64,000 bases of DNA from Alkalibacterium olivapovliticus. Lineage in GTDB: Bacteria > Bacillota > Bacilli > Lactobacillales > Carnobacteriaceae_A. The position numbers and the translations under genes are program-made. The notes below the pieces were generated by a model, which saw only the letters and a list, made by a program, of their open reading frames with translations, did no database searches and had not been told where the DNA came from. This document shows, one piece after another, positions 54,578-63,815 of this stretch (position 1 is its first letter; every line of letters begins with the position of its first letter). The DNA lies in the NCBI RefSeq assembly GCF_003003275.1, contig NZ_PVTO01000007.1, forward strand, positions 51,570 through 115,569, read 5' to 3'.

Positions 54578-56044
54578 ATGACTCACCATATTAATCGAAA
54601 AGAAGACGGCATATATTACGCAGAACTGATCAAAATGAGAGAGGTATCGTCTGAAGAACTGATTCATCAATCGTTTAAAGTGATTGAAGAAAAGAATTCC
54701 CTGCTCAATGCAGTAACACACAGTCGTAAAGAGAAGGCATTGGAAGAAGCGGCACGAAATGACTGGGCAGGCAAACCGTTCGGTGGGATCCCGATTTTGC
54801 TCAAAGGACTGGGACAAAATCTGAAAGGAGAACCTGCCACCGCAGGTTCAAAGCTCCTTAAAGAAGTGACGGCCAGTCAGACTAGCCATTTTGTACGTCA
54901 ATTGCAAGCTGCCGGTTTTATCCCAATCGGATCGACAAATGTACCGGAATTTGGCTTTACCAATATTACCCATTCTGAGTTGTATGGTCCGGCTCGTAAC
55001 CCGTATGATCCTGACTACAGCGCTGGAGGATCAAGTGGAGGAGCGGCTGGAGCAGTAGCTTCAGGAATGGTCCCAATAGCTGGTGCAAGCGATGGAGGAG
55101 GATCGATTCGTATTCCAGCGTCATTCACCGGATTGATCGGATTGAAACCGACCAGAGGAAGAACGCCCGTTGGACCTGGAAGTGGTCGGAACTGGCAGGG
55201 AGCCGCCATCAGTTTTGCTCTGACTAAAACGATTCGGGACACAGCTGCCATGATGGATGCGATGCAGGTGATACAGCCCGCAGCCGCCTTTCAGACCCCT
55301 TTGTTTAAAGAGGGATACCTTAACTATATCAATCAGCCGCTCGAGAAGCCGTTCACTTTTTCATTTTCACTCGATTCGCCTGTGCATACGAAAGTCAGCG
55401 AAGATGCGCATTTGGCTGTTGAAAAAGTGGTCAATTGGCTGGAAGAATCAGGTTATGATGTATCAGAAGCTGCTCCAGAAACGGATGGTGTTAAACTGAT
55501 ACGGGCTTACTATACAATGAATGCGGGGGAAACGGCAGCCATGATGTCTACCATTGAAAAGAAAATGGGACGGCCTGTTGGCATTGACGACGTGGAACTG
55601 TTAACTTGGGTATTGTACCAGTCAGGAAAACGAACAAGTGCAGCCGACTACTCAAAAGCAATCAGTCAATGGGATGCTGCGGCTGAAAAAGTAGCACATT
55701 ACCATAAGACGTTTGATATGTTTGTTCAACCTGCTACAGCGGAAACGGCTCCTGCTGTTGACCGCATCTACTGGAGCGATGACTTTAAAGAGAAAATGAA
55801 ACAAGTGGAATCACTGGATCCAAAAGAGCAGGAGCAACTGATTCAGGATATGTGGGAAGAAAGTCTATCAATCACCCCGTTTACTCAACAGGCAAACATG
55901 ACGGGTCAGCCTTCCATTAGTCTTCCTGTTCACTTGAGTAAGGAGGGCATGCCGATAGGTGTTCAACTGACAGCCTCAAAAGGAAAAGAGCATTGGCTGC
56001 TTAAAATCGCAGCACTGATGGAACAAGATGGACTCTTTATATGA
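54578..56044 (+). CDS. Amidase, amidase-signature (AS) family
   Basis: 488 residues. The Ser-cisSer-Lys triad is visible: Lys76 in PILLKGLGQ, GGSSGG at 150-155, and the nucleophile Ser176 in GASDGGGSIRIPAS. AAAGGAGAT precedes the ATG. Not GatA: it lacks the gatCAB context and the usual GatA DNFxxxGxxT region. It probably hydrolyses a small amide; substrate unknown. Confidence 0.9.
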   Translation: MTHHINRKEDGIYYAELIKMREVSSEELIHQSFKVIEEKNSLLNAVTHSRKEKALEEAARNDWAGKPFGGIPILLKGLGQNLKGEPATAGSKLLKEVTASQTSHFVRQLQAAGFIPIGSTNVPEFGFTNITHSELYGPARNPYDPDYSAGGSSGGAAGAVASGMVPIAGASDGGGSIRIPASFTGLIGLKPTRGRTPVGPGSGRNWQGAAISFALTKTIRDTAAMMDAMQVIQPAAAFQTPLFKEGYLNYINQPLEKPFTFSFSLDSPVHTKVSEDAHLAVEKVVNWLEESGYDVSEAAPETDGVKLIRAYYTMNAGETAAMMSTIEKKMGRPVGIDDVELLTWVLYQSGKRTSAADYSKAISQWDAAAEKVAHYHKTFDMFVQPATAETAPAVDRIYWSDDFKEKMKQVESLDPKEQEQLIQDMWEESLSITPFTQQANMTGQPSISLPVHLSKEGMPIGVQLTASKGKEHWLLKIAALMEQDGLFI

Positions 56045-56152
56045 AAAGGGCTTTTATTAAAAAAGTGACTCTTCGCCAGCTGTTTAGTGCTGACTGATAG
56101 AGCTAGCTGGTCAAACGGACGACTAGGACAAAATAGGAGTGCAATAGGTGAT

Positions 56153-56605
56153 GTAAGATGTGAACGCCTTTAAATATGTCGGACTAAGATTGAGTGGGAG
56201 CGGCGAGAGCTACAAATAGCGCACGATATGTAGCACTCACTCGAGGAGAGCAGTCGAGAGCGACAAATCGCGACCATTTGTGTCGCACTCGGATAGAGTA
56301 GGGGATTTGAGAGCGACAATTAACGCCCGATATGTCGCACTCGCCGGAGAAAAGACAGTCGAGAGCGACAAAACCCGGCCAGATATGTCGTGCTCGGATA
56401 GAGAAGGAGAAGCGAGCGCTACAATTAACGCCCGATATGTCGTGCTCACCGGAGAAAAGACAGTCGAGATCGACAAAACCCGGCCAGATATGTCGTGCTC
56501 GGATAGAGAAGGAGAAGCGAGCGCTACAATTAACGCTAGATATGTAGCACTCCGACAGAGGGGAAGACGCGAGATTTACAAATAGAATGACATAAGTAGT
56601 ACTCA
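56153..56605. repeat. Tandem array of 52-bp hairpin-forming repeats
   Basis: Units begin at 56205, 56256, 56309, 56361, 56414, 56466, 56519 and 56571 (spacing 51-53), with a decayed unit near 56153. Each starts GAG-AGCGACA or GAG-CGCTACA and ends TGTCG- or TGTAG-NNCTC about 35 bases later, so each can form a stem of 8-10 bp; a purine-rich spacer follows. Units 4 and 6 differ by one base over 53. Open frames on both strands here are only translations of the repeat. Confidence 0.9.
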
Positions 56606-56684
56606 GGCTAGAAAGTCTAGACGAGTCATACCAATACATTCAGTCAACAACTAGACGAGAACTTAAAACACTTCAAACACACAC

Positions 56685-56728
56685 AAACGAGCCTTAAACT
56701 ACGTCAAAAGTAGTTAAGGCTCGTTTTT
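56685..56728. terminator. Terminator
   Basis: AAACGAGCCTTAA / TTAAGGCTCGTTT, 13-bp perfect stem with T-run; lies between the repeat array and the end of rpoN. Confidence 0.85.
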
Positions 56729-56796
56729 AAATAGCTGAATAGACACCCTTGGTCAAACTAGCTTATCAATAATTCATAAAGGATTTTCACTCCAAG

Positions 56797-58080
56797 TCAG
56801 TCTACAGTCTTTCGCTGTGTAGATGAGGGAATGTTCAGTTTCTGTCGGTATTTTGTTACGCCTCTTCTAGAAAGGGTCAGGCCTTCTTCTTTCAACTCGT
56901 CAGCCAATAGTTGATCGGACAAAGGTTTTGCTTTGTTTTCCTGTTCAATCAAAGACACAAGGTGTCTTTCCACTTTGTCCTGAGAACTCCCGTCGGCAGA
57001 ACGTCTGGATAGGAAGGATTTAAGTTCGTATGTGCCCGTATTTGTTTGAACATAGGAATCTCTTACGGCACGACTGATTGTCGATTCGTTTAATTGCAGT
57101 TCATTAGCCAAATCATTCAGCTGGAGAGAGACTAAACCGTTTTGATTGTCTACAAAGAAAGCATACTGATGTTTTGCAATGGCCGCACCCACACGAAGAA
57201 TTGTTTCTTTCCGTTTTTCGAGCCCAGCTTGAAGATTCTCATATTCTTTTTTCTTTTCGGCGATATACTGATCGATCGTCTTATTTTTATGTTCTTTTAA
57301 TTCGGTGTAATACGCCGTGTTAAACGACAGTAAAGGTGTCTTGTACTTTGTTTCTTTAACCGTCATCTCTCCGTCTTCAAAAGTGATGCTCAACTCAGGC
57401 AGAATGAACGGGGTGTAACTAGGCTGGAAAGCATCTGCAGGATGCGGAGAAAGAGTCTGTACAAAATCAAGGACAGCTCTCACTTCTTTTTCAGTAACAG
57501 TATAAATCTCAGCTAATTGCTTCCATTTCCGCTCGGTCAACCGTTCAAAATTTTCTTCTAAAATAATATAGGCAATCGGAGGTGAAAAGGTGATGCGCTC
57601 TGTTTGAAGCATTAAGCATTCCTGAAGGCCGCGGGCACCTATTCCTGGAGGATCAAGCTGTTGAAGAAGGGTCAGCGCGTCAAGTACTTGAACAGACGTA
57701 GCACCCGTTTCTTTTACAGCTTCGTCGATATCTTTCGTCACATAGCCTTTGTGGTCAAGCTGATTAATCCACCAGAAAATAAGTTCCCTTAAATAAGTCG
57801 GTCGGTAAAGCAGTTCAACTTGTTCTTTTAAATACTCGTATAAGGATTGTGTGCTGGTAGCCGTCTCTTCAATGACAGATGCACTATTCTTTATAGCGCG
57901 CTGAATTAATCTGTTTTCAGATTCCGGTAGATCCAGAAGGGGATTACCTACAATTAAGTTATTTAAAAAAGCAGACAATTCTAGCCTGTTCAGTTGTAGT
58001 AACTGTACATTCTGTACGAGATGCGGGATATAGCTTTGTTTCTGATTCTGGGATAGAGTCGGTTCCTGTTTAAAAGCCAT
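56797..58080 (-). CDS. rpoN: RNA polymerase sigma-54 factor
   Basis: 427 residues. Region I is short (FKQEPTLSQNQKQSYIPHLVQNVQLLQL), followed by the core-binding domain, the HTH (LNDLANELQLNESTISRAVRD) and a C-terminal RpoN box SRRGVTKYR (404-412), a variant of ARRTVAKYR that reads -24 elements. The frame allows a GTG three codons earlier, but AAAGGATGTG suits the ATG at 58080. It should serve the ManR-dependent promoter at 49151. Confidence 0.93.
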   Translation of the reverse strand: MAFKQEPTLSQNQKQSYIPHLVQNVQLLQLNRLELSAFLNNLIVGNPLLDLPESENRLIQRAIKNSASVIEETATSTQSLYEYLKEQVELLYRPTYLRELIFWWINQLDHKGYVTKDIDEAVKETGATSVQVLDALTLLQQLDPPGIGARGLQECLMLQTERITFSPPIAYIILEENFERLTERKWKQLAEIYTVTEKEVRAVLDFVQTLSPHPADAFQPSYTPFILPELSITFEDGEMTVKETKYKTPLLSFNTAYYTELKEHKNKTIDQYIAEKKKEYENLQAGLEKRKETILRVGAAIAKHQYAFFVDNQNGLVSLQLNDLANELQLNESTISRAVRDSYVQTNTGTYELKSFLSRRSADGSSQDKVERHLVSLIEQENKAKPLSDQLLADELKEEGLTLSRRGVTKYRQKLNIPSSTQRKTVD

Positions 58081-58151
58081 CTCAGTCACATCCTTTCTAA
58101 AGATATTTTACCACAAACATCTTTTTATATTTAATTTGGAATTTCTTATGC

Positions 58152-58157
58152 TATACT
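58152..58157 (+). promoter_or_regulatory. Extended -10 promoter of the oligopeptidase gene
   Basis: TATGCTATACT 35 bases before the start codon; the -35 is unclear. Confidence 0.55.
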
Positions 58158-58191
58158 TAAGAAAAATTAATCATCTTACAGGAGGAAACTA

Positions 58192-59889
58192 ATGAATTTT
58201 CAGGATTATACGTATGAACGACCAGAGTATGAGTTGTATAAGAAAGATTTTCTGCACCTGGTAGATAACTTAAAGAAGGCTGATTCTGTGGAAACAGTCA
58301 AGCAGACAATTGATGAGGTATCACAGCTGACAGCGTCACTGGATACAATGGGAACACTCGCTTCTATCCGTAACTCCATCGACACAAAAGATGAATTTTA
58401 CGATGAAGAAGATAAATACTGGAATGAATACTCTCCTTTATATCAGGAGTTGGGCACCACCTATTATAAGGCTATTATGGATTCACCATATGTTGACGAA
58501 TTGAAAGAGTTTTATCCGCGTACATTCTTCCAGAACATGCAGTTTGAACTGGATTCGTTTGATTCAAGTATTATTGATCTGCTTCAGAAAGAAAATCAGT
58601 TGAGCAGTGACTATCAGAAATTGATTGCGTCTGCAGAAATCGACTATGACGATAAAAAACTGACCTTATCCCAGTTCGGACCGTATCTCGAGTCAACTGA
58701 ACGGGATACCCGAAAATCTGCATCAGATGCACAGTGGAGCTTTTTTGAAGAAAACGAAGCAAAACTGGATGAGTTATACGATGAATTAGTAAAAGTCAGA
58801 GACACGATTGCTAAAAAGTTAGGATATAAAGACTTTGTGGAACTAGGTTATGTCCGCATGAAACGGTTTGATTATGACCGGGATATGGTGGAAGTCTACA
58901 GAAAACAAGTGCTTGATTATGTAGTCCCAGTCACACAAAAACTGGCTAAACGTCAGGCAGACCGTATTGGTATTGAGGATATGAAACATTATGATACATC
59001 CCTTCAGTTCCTGAACGGCAATCCGACACCTCAAGGCGATCCAGATTACATCATCGAAAATGGCCGGAAGATGTACCATGAATTAAGCGGAGAGACTGCA
59101 GAGTTTATTGACTTCATGTTTGACAAGAATTTAGTTGACCTGCTATCAAAAGAAGGAAAAGCGGGTGGAGGGTATTGTACATACATTCCTGACTACAAGT
59201 CGCCATTCATTTTCGCGAACTTTAACGGAACATCTGGTGATATCGATGTGCTGACCCATGAAGCGGGACATGCTTTCCAGGTTTATCAGTCTAGATGGAT
59301 CAAACAGCCGGAAATCGTCTTCCCGACCTTTGAAACCTGTGAAATACACTCGATGAGCATGGAGTTCTTCACTTACCCTTGGATGGAACTCTTTTTCAAA
59401 GAACAGACAGAAAAATACAAATTTAATCATTTAAGTGGAGCGATAAGATTCCTCCCATACGGTGTTCTAGTGGATCACTTCCAGCATGAAGTGTACGAAA
59501 ACCCTGAATGGACTGCAGATAAGCGCAAAGCAGTTTGGAGAGATCTTGAGAAACAGTATCTGCCGGAGAGAGACTTTTCGGAAAATCCATTCCTTGAAAA
59601 AGGAACATTCTGGTTCAGACAAGGGCACATATTCGGTATGCCGTTCTATTATATCGATTACACGCTGGCTCAAGTGTGTGCGCTTCAGTTCTGGAAACGG
59701 GCTATTGTGGATAAAGATGATCAGGCGTGGAACGATTACCTGGCTATCTGTAAAGCAGGCGGAACGCAAAGCTTCCTAGAAACAGTCTCAACTGCTAAAC
59801 TGCGCTCACCATTTGAAGAAGGCTCTTTAGAAGGAGTTATTAAAACAATTGATGAAGCACTGGAAGCAGTGGACGATAAAGCGTTATAA
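58192..59889 (+). CDS. pepF: Oligoendopeptidase F-like, M3 family
   Basis: 565-residue cytosolic zinc metallopeptidase. The metal motif HEAGH is at 356-360 (LTHEAGHAF), with the third ligand Glu in FETCEIHSMSME about 25 residues on, and GHIFGMPFYYIDYTLAQ conserved near the C-terminus. ACAGGAGG precedes the ATG. Length matches the shorter M3B oligoendopeptidases. Cleaves peptides of roughly 7-17 residues. Confidence 0.93.
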   Translation: MNFQDYTYERPEYELYKKDFLHLVDNLKKADSVETVKQTIDEVSQLTASLDTMGTLASIRNSIDTKDEFYDEEDKYWNEYSPLYQELGTTYYKAIMDSPYVDELKEFYPRTFFQNMQFELDSFDSSIIDLLQKENQLSSDYQKLIASAEIDYDDKKLTLSQFGPYLESTERDTRKSASDAQWSFFEENEAKLDELYDELVKVRDTIAKKLGYKDFVELGYVRMKRFDYDRDMVEVYRKQVLDYVVPVTQKLAKRQADRIGIEDMKHYDTSLQFLNGNPTPQGDPDYIIENGRKMYHELSGETAEFIDFMFDKNLVDLLSKEGKAGGGYCTYIPDYKSPFIFANFNGTSGDIDVLTHEAGHAFQVYQSRWIKQPEIVFPTFETCEIHSMSMEFFTYPWMELFFKEQTEKYKFNHLSGAIRFLPYGVLVDHFQHEVYENPEWTADKRKAVWRDLEKQYLPERDFSENPFLEKGTFWFRQGHIFGMPFYYIDYTLAQVCALQFWKRAIVDKDDQAWNDYLAICKAGGTQSFLETVSTAKLRSPFEEGSLEGVIKTIDEALEAVDDKAL

Positions 59890-59898
59890 AGTTAACTG

Positions 59899-59971
59899 AA
59901 AAAACCCTTTGAGTAACGTAGCAGCAGCCGGCTGAAGTCGGGGTGCAGTAACGTTGTTCAAAGGGTTTTTT
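59899..59971. terminator. Bidirectional terminator
   Basis: AAAAAACCCTTTGA / TCAAAGGGTTTTTT, 14-bp stem with an inner helix, between convergent genes. Confidence 0.9.
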
Positions 59972-59981
59972 GACTAGTTGA

Positions 59982-60998
59982 TCAGGTGGAAGCGTCCAGA
60001 TTATCGTTAATTTGAGTTAGGCGATTGACTTTGTCCAGATCGTGTTCAATACGCTCATCGAGATCGTCCAGTTCAGATTCTATTTGATTGATCAGGTGAT
60101 GGGCAGTCTCCAAAGAATTATCCAGCTGATCGGTATCAGAGTTGAATAATCCGTGTAGCATCCACGGGGACGGCAAATCAAAAGGATGATCAGAGGGCAG
60201 CGCTGCAACTTCTTCTTCAGTCAGATCCATCCAGACTAGCGAAGACGTACCGTCAGTCTTAGCTTTCTGGAATTCAGTGGCAATAGTTTCGAACAAGCCA
60301 GTCTGCTCAGTTAAATCAGACCAGGGATAGACGACGTGCAGGTACTTATTTCCTTTTTCTTCCTCCCACATGAACAAGACTCGTGACTGATCCGGGTTTC
60401 TAAAGCAAGCCATCTGATTCAGTTTGTCCTCGGTAAAGAGTGATTCGCGTGCAGGGAATGGATAATAGGCTTCATAAGGAAAGACCTTTTTGTCGAATGA
60501 CGGGTTGAGATACGTTTGATCGATCCACTTTTTCTTTTCTTCTGTGCTCGTTACTTTTTCCCATAACGCGTCACCTTTTAACAAGGGATCGAGTGAGTCT
60601 GTCTGAGCAGCGTACAAAGTGATCACATGAGGAATTCCGATTTTTTCCAACACTTTCTGTGCCGGCTTATTACGCTGTTCAGTATTAGCACCAATCCATT
60701 TCACTGCAGGAGTCTGTTTAGCTTCATTTAATATATAGTCTGTAATTTTAGTACCGTATCCATTTTTTCGATAGCGCCTGTCACTTCTCAAGCGTCCCAG
60801 CATGGCAAATTCACCTGCAAAGAGAGTGTATCCAGCTACTGCAACAAGCGTTTCATCTTCGAACAAACCGAATAAGGAATTATTGTCAGTCGATAATCGG
60901 TCAAATACTTTCAGCATGTAATCCTCTTTTAAACCGGTTTCCATGCTTTTATATAGGTCGTAATCCTCAATTGTTAAGGGTCTGAAAAACAAACTCAC
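59982..60998 (-). CDS. GNAT-family acetyltransferase with C-terminal extension
   Basis: 338 residues. The GNAT core is N-terminal (LGRLRSDRRYRKNGYGTKITDYIL is motif A; NKPAQKVLEKIGI motif B), followed by a second domain of about 150 residues and an acidic coiled C-terminus (QIESELDDLDERIEHDLDKVNRL). It starts at GTG, overlapping the upstream stop in GTGA, with GAGGAGGA at 6 bases; so the pair is translationally coupled. Confidence 0.83.
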   Translation of the reverse strand: MSLFFRPLTIEDYDLYKSMETGLKEDYMLKVFDRLSTDNNSLFGLFEDETLVAVAGYTLFAGEFAMLGRLRSDRRYRKNGYGTKITDYILNEAKQTPAVKWIGANTEQRNKPAQKVLEKIGIPHVITLYAAQTDSLDPLLKGDALWEKVTSTEEKKKWIDQTYLNPSFDKKVFPYEAYYPFPARESLFTEDKLNQMACFRNPDQSRVLFMWEEEKGNKYLHVVYPWSDLTEQTGLFETIATEFQKAKTDGTSSLVWMDLTEEEVAALPSDHPFDLPSPWMLHGLFNSDTDQLDNSLETAHHLINQIESELDDLDERIEHDLDKVNRLTQINDNLDAST

Positions 60999-61756
60999 TC
61001 GTGTTCCTCCTCAAGTTTTTTAATAGCGCCAATTCGAAAACCTTCATATTGATAGCCCTGCTTTAAATACATCTCTCTTGGAGTATCTTCAGCATCCGCA
61101 GCCAAGATCACTGTTTTTCCGGAAAGGAGAGCAGTCGACATGACTGCAGACTGAAGAGTGCGGGCAACTCCGGAATACCGAAAATCAGGAAGAGTGAATA
61201 TATCGTCCAATTCAACAGTATCGGACTGTTCGATCGTGATGCATGAGCCGGCAGCTTCATTATTTAAAAAAGCAATTCTAAGCGTAACGATCGGATCAGC
61301 AAAAATAGTGTCGTAAAACAGTTGTTTATGCTCAGCGAATGATCTGGAGGTTACAAGATCTTCTACATAATTGATTTGCTTGAATAAGGGAAGAGAGGTG
61401 CTGTCGACTACCTCTACAATGACAGCTGGATTTGCTTTTTCTCTAAAGTCAGCAGGATGAATGGAATATAACTCCAATTTTTCAAGTCCATACTTTTCGT
61501 CACTCAAGTAGTCCAGTGTATCCGGAAGTATACCCTGGTCTTGTGGCCAGACAAATTTTACGTGGTCAAGAAAATAATCTTCTGAAAACTTCAGCTGCAT
61601 TTGCTCAATCAGTTTGAATTCATCAACTGGAGGAGTGTATAACAGTTCAAAAAAGTTGGAATCGTAACGGAATAGTGCCTCCGGATTGTAGTACTGTATA
61701 AAAAAATCATTCTGATCCAGTTGTTCACTGAAGGGATAGAGCTGTTGGAAATTCAC
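60995..61756 (-). CDS. GNAT-like acetyltransferase
   Basis: 253 residues; the acetyl-CoA motif is in the C-terminal half (VELDDIFTLPDFRYSGVARTLQSAVM, then MYLKQGYQYEGFRIG). The N-terminal 110 residues are a divergent half, suggesting a degenerate double GNAT fold. The SD AAAGGA is 13 bases before ATG, longer than usual. First gene of the coupled pair. Confidence 0.8.
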   Translation of the reverse strand: MNFQQLYPFSEQLDQNDFFIQYYNPEALFRYDSNFFELLYTPPVDEFKLIEQMQLKFSEDYFLDHVKFVWPQDQGILPDTLDYLSDEKYGLEKLELYSIHPADFREKANPAVIVEVVDSTSLPLFKQINYVEDLVTSRSFAEHKQLFYDTIFADPIVTLRIAFLNNEAAGSCITIEQSDTVELDDIFTLPDFRYSGVARTLQSAVMSTALLSGKTVILAADAEDTPREMYLKQGYQYEGFRIGAIKKLEEEHE

Positions 61757-62318
61757 TATTAATCGTCCTTTCTCATCTCTATTAGAATAGCAAATTAGCG
61801 GCTGATTGGAAAGAAAGAGTAACTTATGATAAATAATAGAAAGAAAAAGAATAAAGTTACATTAGTAGATTAAAACAGTCAGATTTTATCTGAAAGAATG
61901 ACAAACCTTTATTAGCCTATTCACTAAATTTAGAATTTACTAGTCAGTGTAACGCTTACACGTTTCTGAACGGGTAATAGCGTATGAATATTTGTCACTT
62001 ATTGTTCACTGGTCTAATCGTAAATAACAACAGTTATATATTGATAATTGCAATTAAATCCTTTAGTGACAACCTTTCTAGGCGTTACGATTAGTCAATA
62101 TTCCGCCATACAATACAATTGTGTAACAAAGAGTGTGTTTTTTTGTCATAGGATTTAAAAATTAGGTCACCCATTCCCGTGGTATGATTCTCTTAGTGCT
62201 TCGAACGGACGGTGAAATCTAAACGTCCAAGATGATTTTTATTAGAGGAACACACGTAGCAATTTATAAAGAATCGAAGCAGTCTTAATGAATATTAATA
62301 GAAATGGGTGTAATTGGA
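61757..62318. other. Long intergenic region upstream of the M23 hydrolase gene
   Basis: 560 A+T-rich bases without a gene. It has a perfect palindrome GTGTAA-CGC-TTACAC at 61947-61961 and an inverted repeat CTAATCGTAA (62014) / TTACGATTAG (62085). No clear WalR dyad (TGTWAH-N5-TGTWAH) was found. The length suggests a long leader or several control sites. Confidence 0.5.
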
Positions 62319-63770
62319 TTGAATAAAAAAAGGTTATTAACGATTTTGGCTACTGCTGTTATGGCAGCACCAACATTCAGCACATTAAATGTAGAAGCAT
62401 CATCTCAGAAAATGAGAGAATTAGAAGAGCAGCAGCAGGAACTGAATGAAAAATCTAATCAGTTAGACGGCGAAATTTCAAACAGAGAACAGAACATGCA
62501 GTCTCTGGATGAAGAGAAAAAACAATTAGAAGCTGAAGTTGCTGAATTACAGGGAAACATAGATGTACTGGTGACAGAGATCGATGAACAGACTAAAGAA
62601 ATCGAGCGCATCGAAAAAGAAATCGAACGTTTAAATGAAGAAATCGAACAATTGATCGAACAGATTGCTCGTCGTAATGAACAGCTTGAATCCCAAGCAC
62701 GTTCGGTACAGACTCATGCTAACCCAGCTGATATCGTAGACATGATGATGTCTGCTGAAAGTCTATCGGACCTTATTGGTCGTATTGGAGTAGTGAGTCA
62801 GTTGGTTTCTGCTAACCAGAACATTATGCAGGCTCAGCTGGATGATCAACTTCAATTAGAAGAGAATGAAGCTCAAGTTGTCACTGAACAGGAAGAAATG
62901 CAGGATGTTAAAGCTCAGATGGAAGTCAGCCGAAACAATCTTGTGACTCAGCGAGTGGCTTTGGATGATAAAATTATTGAAGTAGCTGAACGGTTCAACA
63001 TGAACGAACAAGAAAAAAATTCATTCATTAATGAACAGACGGTTGTTGCAGAGCGTGCAAGCAATCTAAGTAAAGAGATGCAGGCAGAGCAGCAGCGTAT
63101 TATTGAAGCAGAACGTAAAAGACAACAAGAAATAAGAATTGCTGAAGAGAAAAGAAGAGCAGAAGCTGAGGCAAAAGCAGTTGCAGAAGCTAAAGCTGAA
63201 GAAAAAGCAAGAGCTGCCGAAGCTGAAGCAGCAGCACAAGCTAAGTCGCAGGCAAATGCAAGAGCAGAAGCGGAACGTAAAGCCCAACAGGCTCAAACGT
63301 CATCAAGCAATAATTCAAGCTCCAGCAATTCAGGAAGCAACGCAGGCAGTAATTCGAACAATTCAACTAACGGATCAGCACAGACAAGCACTGGCTGGAT
63401 ACGACCGGCAAGCGGCCGTAATACTTCTCCGTTTGGTTACCGAACACACCCTGTGAACGGTGGAAGATCTTTCCACAGCGGACTGGATATTGCCGGCAGC
63501 GGACCGATCAGATCATCTAGAGCCGGAACCGTTACAACAGCTGCTTATAATGGGAGCTTGGGATACTATGTTGTCGTTAATCATGGTGACGGATACTCTT
63601 CTATGTATGCTCACATGACACCTAACTTAAGCGTAGCACCTGGACAGCAAGTGTCTCAAGGGCAGCAGCTTGGTATTATGGGAACAACAGGAACATCAAC
63701 TGGGGTTCACTTGCACTTTGAAATTCACCGCAATGGATCACCTGTCAACCCTCAAAATTACATCAATTAA
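62319..63770 (+). CDS. Secreted peptidoglycan hydrolase with coiled coil and M23 domain
   Basis: 483 residues from a TTG start (an ATG five codons earlier, at 62304, has no SD; GGGTG lies before the TTG). Signal peptide about residues 1-28 ending NVEA; a long coiled coil (about 35-270) like PcsB/CwlO/EnvC partners; an Ala/Glu/Lys-rich stretch; a Ser/Asn linker; and a C-terminal M23 endopeptidase with zinc ligands His386, Asp390 and His466 (HSGLD, HLHFE). The coiled coil suggests control by FtsEX-type contacts, as known for relatives. Confidence 0.9.
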   Translation: MNKKRLLTILATAVMAAPTFSTLNVEASSQKMRELEEQQQELNEKSNQLDGEISNREQNMQSLDEEKKQLEAEVAELQGNIDVLVTEIDEQTKEIERIEKEIERLNEEIEQLIEQIARRNEQLESQARSVQTHANPADIVDMMMSAESLSDLIGRIGVVSQLVSANQNIMQAQLDDQLQLEENEAQVVTEQEEMQDVKAQMEVSRNNLVTQRVALDDKIIEVAERFNMNEQEKNSFINEQTVVAERASNLSKEMQAEQQRIIEAERKRQQEIRIAEEKRRAEAEAKAVAEAKAEEKARAAEAEAAAQAKSQANARAEAERKAQQAQTSSSNNSSSSNSGSNAGSNSNNSTNGSAQTSTGWIRPASGRNTSPFGYRTHPVNGGRSFHSGLDIAGSGPIRSSRAGTVTTAAYNGSLGYYVVVNHGDGYSSMYAHMTPNLSVAPGQQVSQGQQLGIMGTTGTSTGVHLHFEIHRNGSPVNPQNYIN

Positions 63771-63782
63771 TGGAATACTGTT

Positions 63783-63815
63783 GAGAGAAAGAGTAAACTC
63801 TTTCTCTCTCTTTTT
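63783..63815 (+). terminator. Terminator of the M23 hydrolase gene, intron target
   Basis: GAGAGAAAGAGT / ACTCTTTCTCTC (12 bp, two-base apex) followed by TC and TTTTT. The group II intron begins at the next base. Confidence 0.92.

Noticed and set aside
56153..56605. CRISPR array
   Set aside because: Units are contiguous imperfect repeats of 51-53 bp without conserved repeat/unique spacer alternation, and no cas genes are present.
56184..56639. Long ORFs on both strands with repeated MSCSDREGEASATINARYV-like peptides
   Set aside because: They are translations of the 52-bp hairpin repeats, present in several frames, with no ribosome site; the DNA repeat explains them.
61947..61961. cre site GTGTAACGCTTACAC
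   Set aside because: It looks cre-like but is one base short of the 14-bp spacing; kept only as an unassigned palindrome.
61921..62318. WalR (YycF) binding site upstream of the M23 hydrolase
   Set aside because: Expected for such genes, but no TGTWAH-N5-TGTWAH dyad with correct spacing was found; the TGTAAC...TGTGTT near 62120 has wrong spacing and bases.
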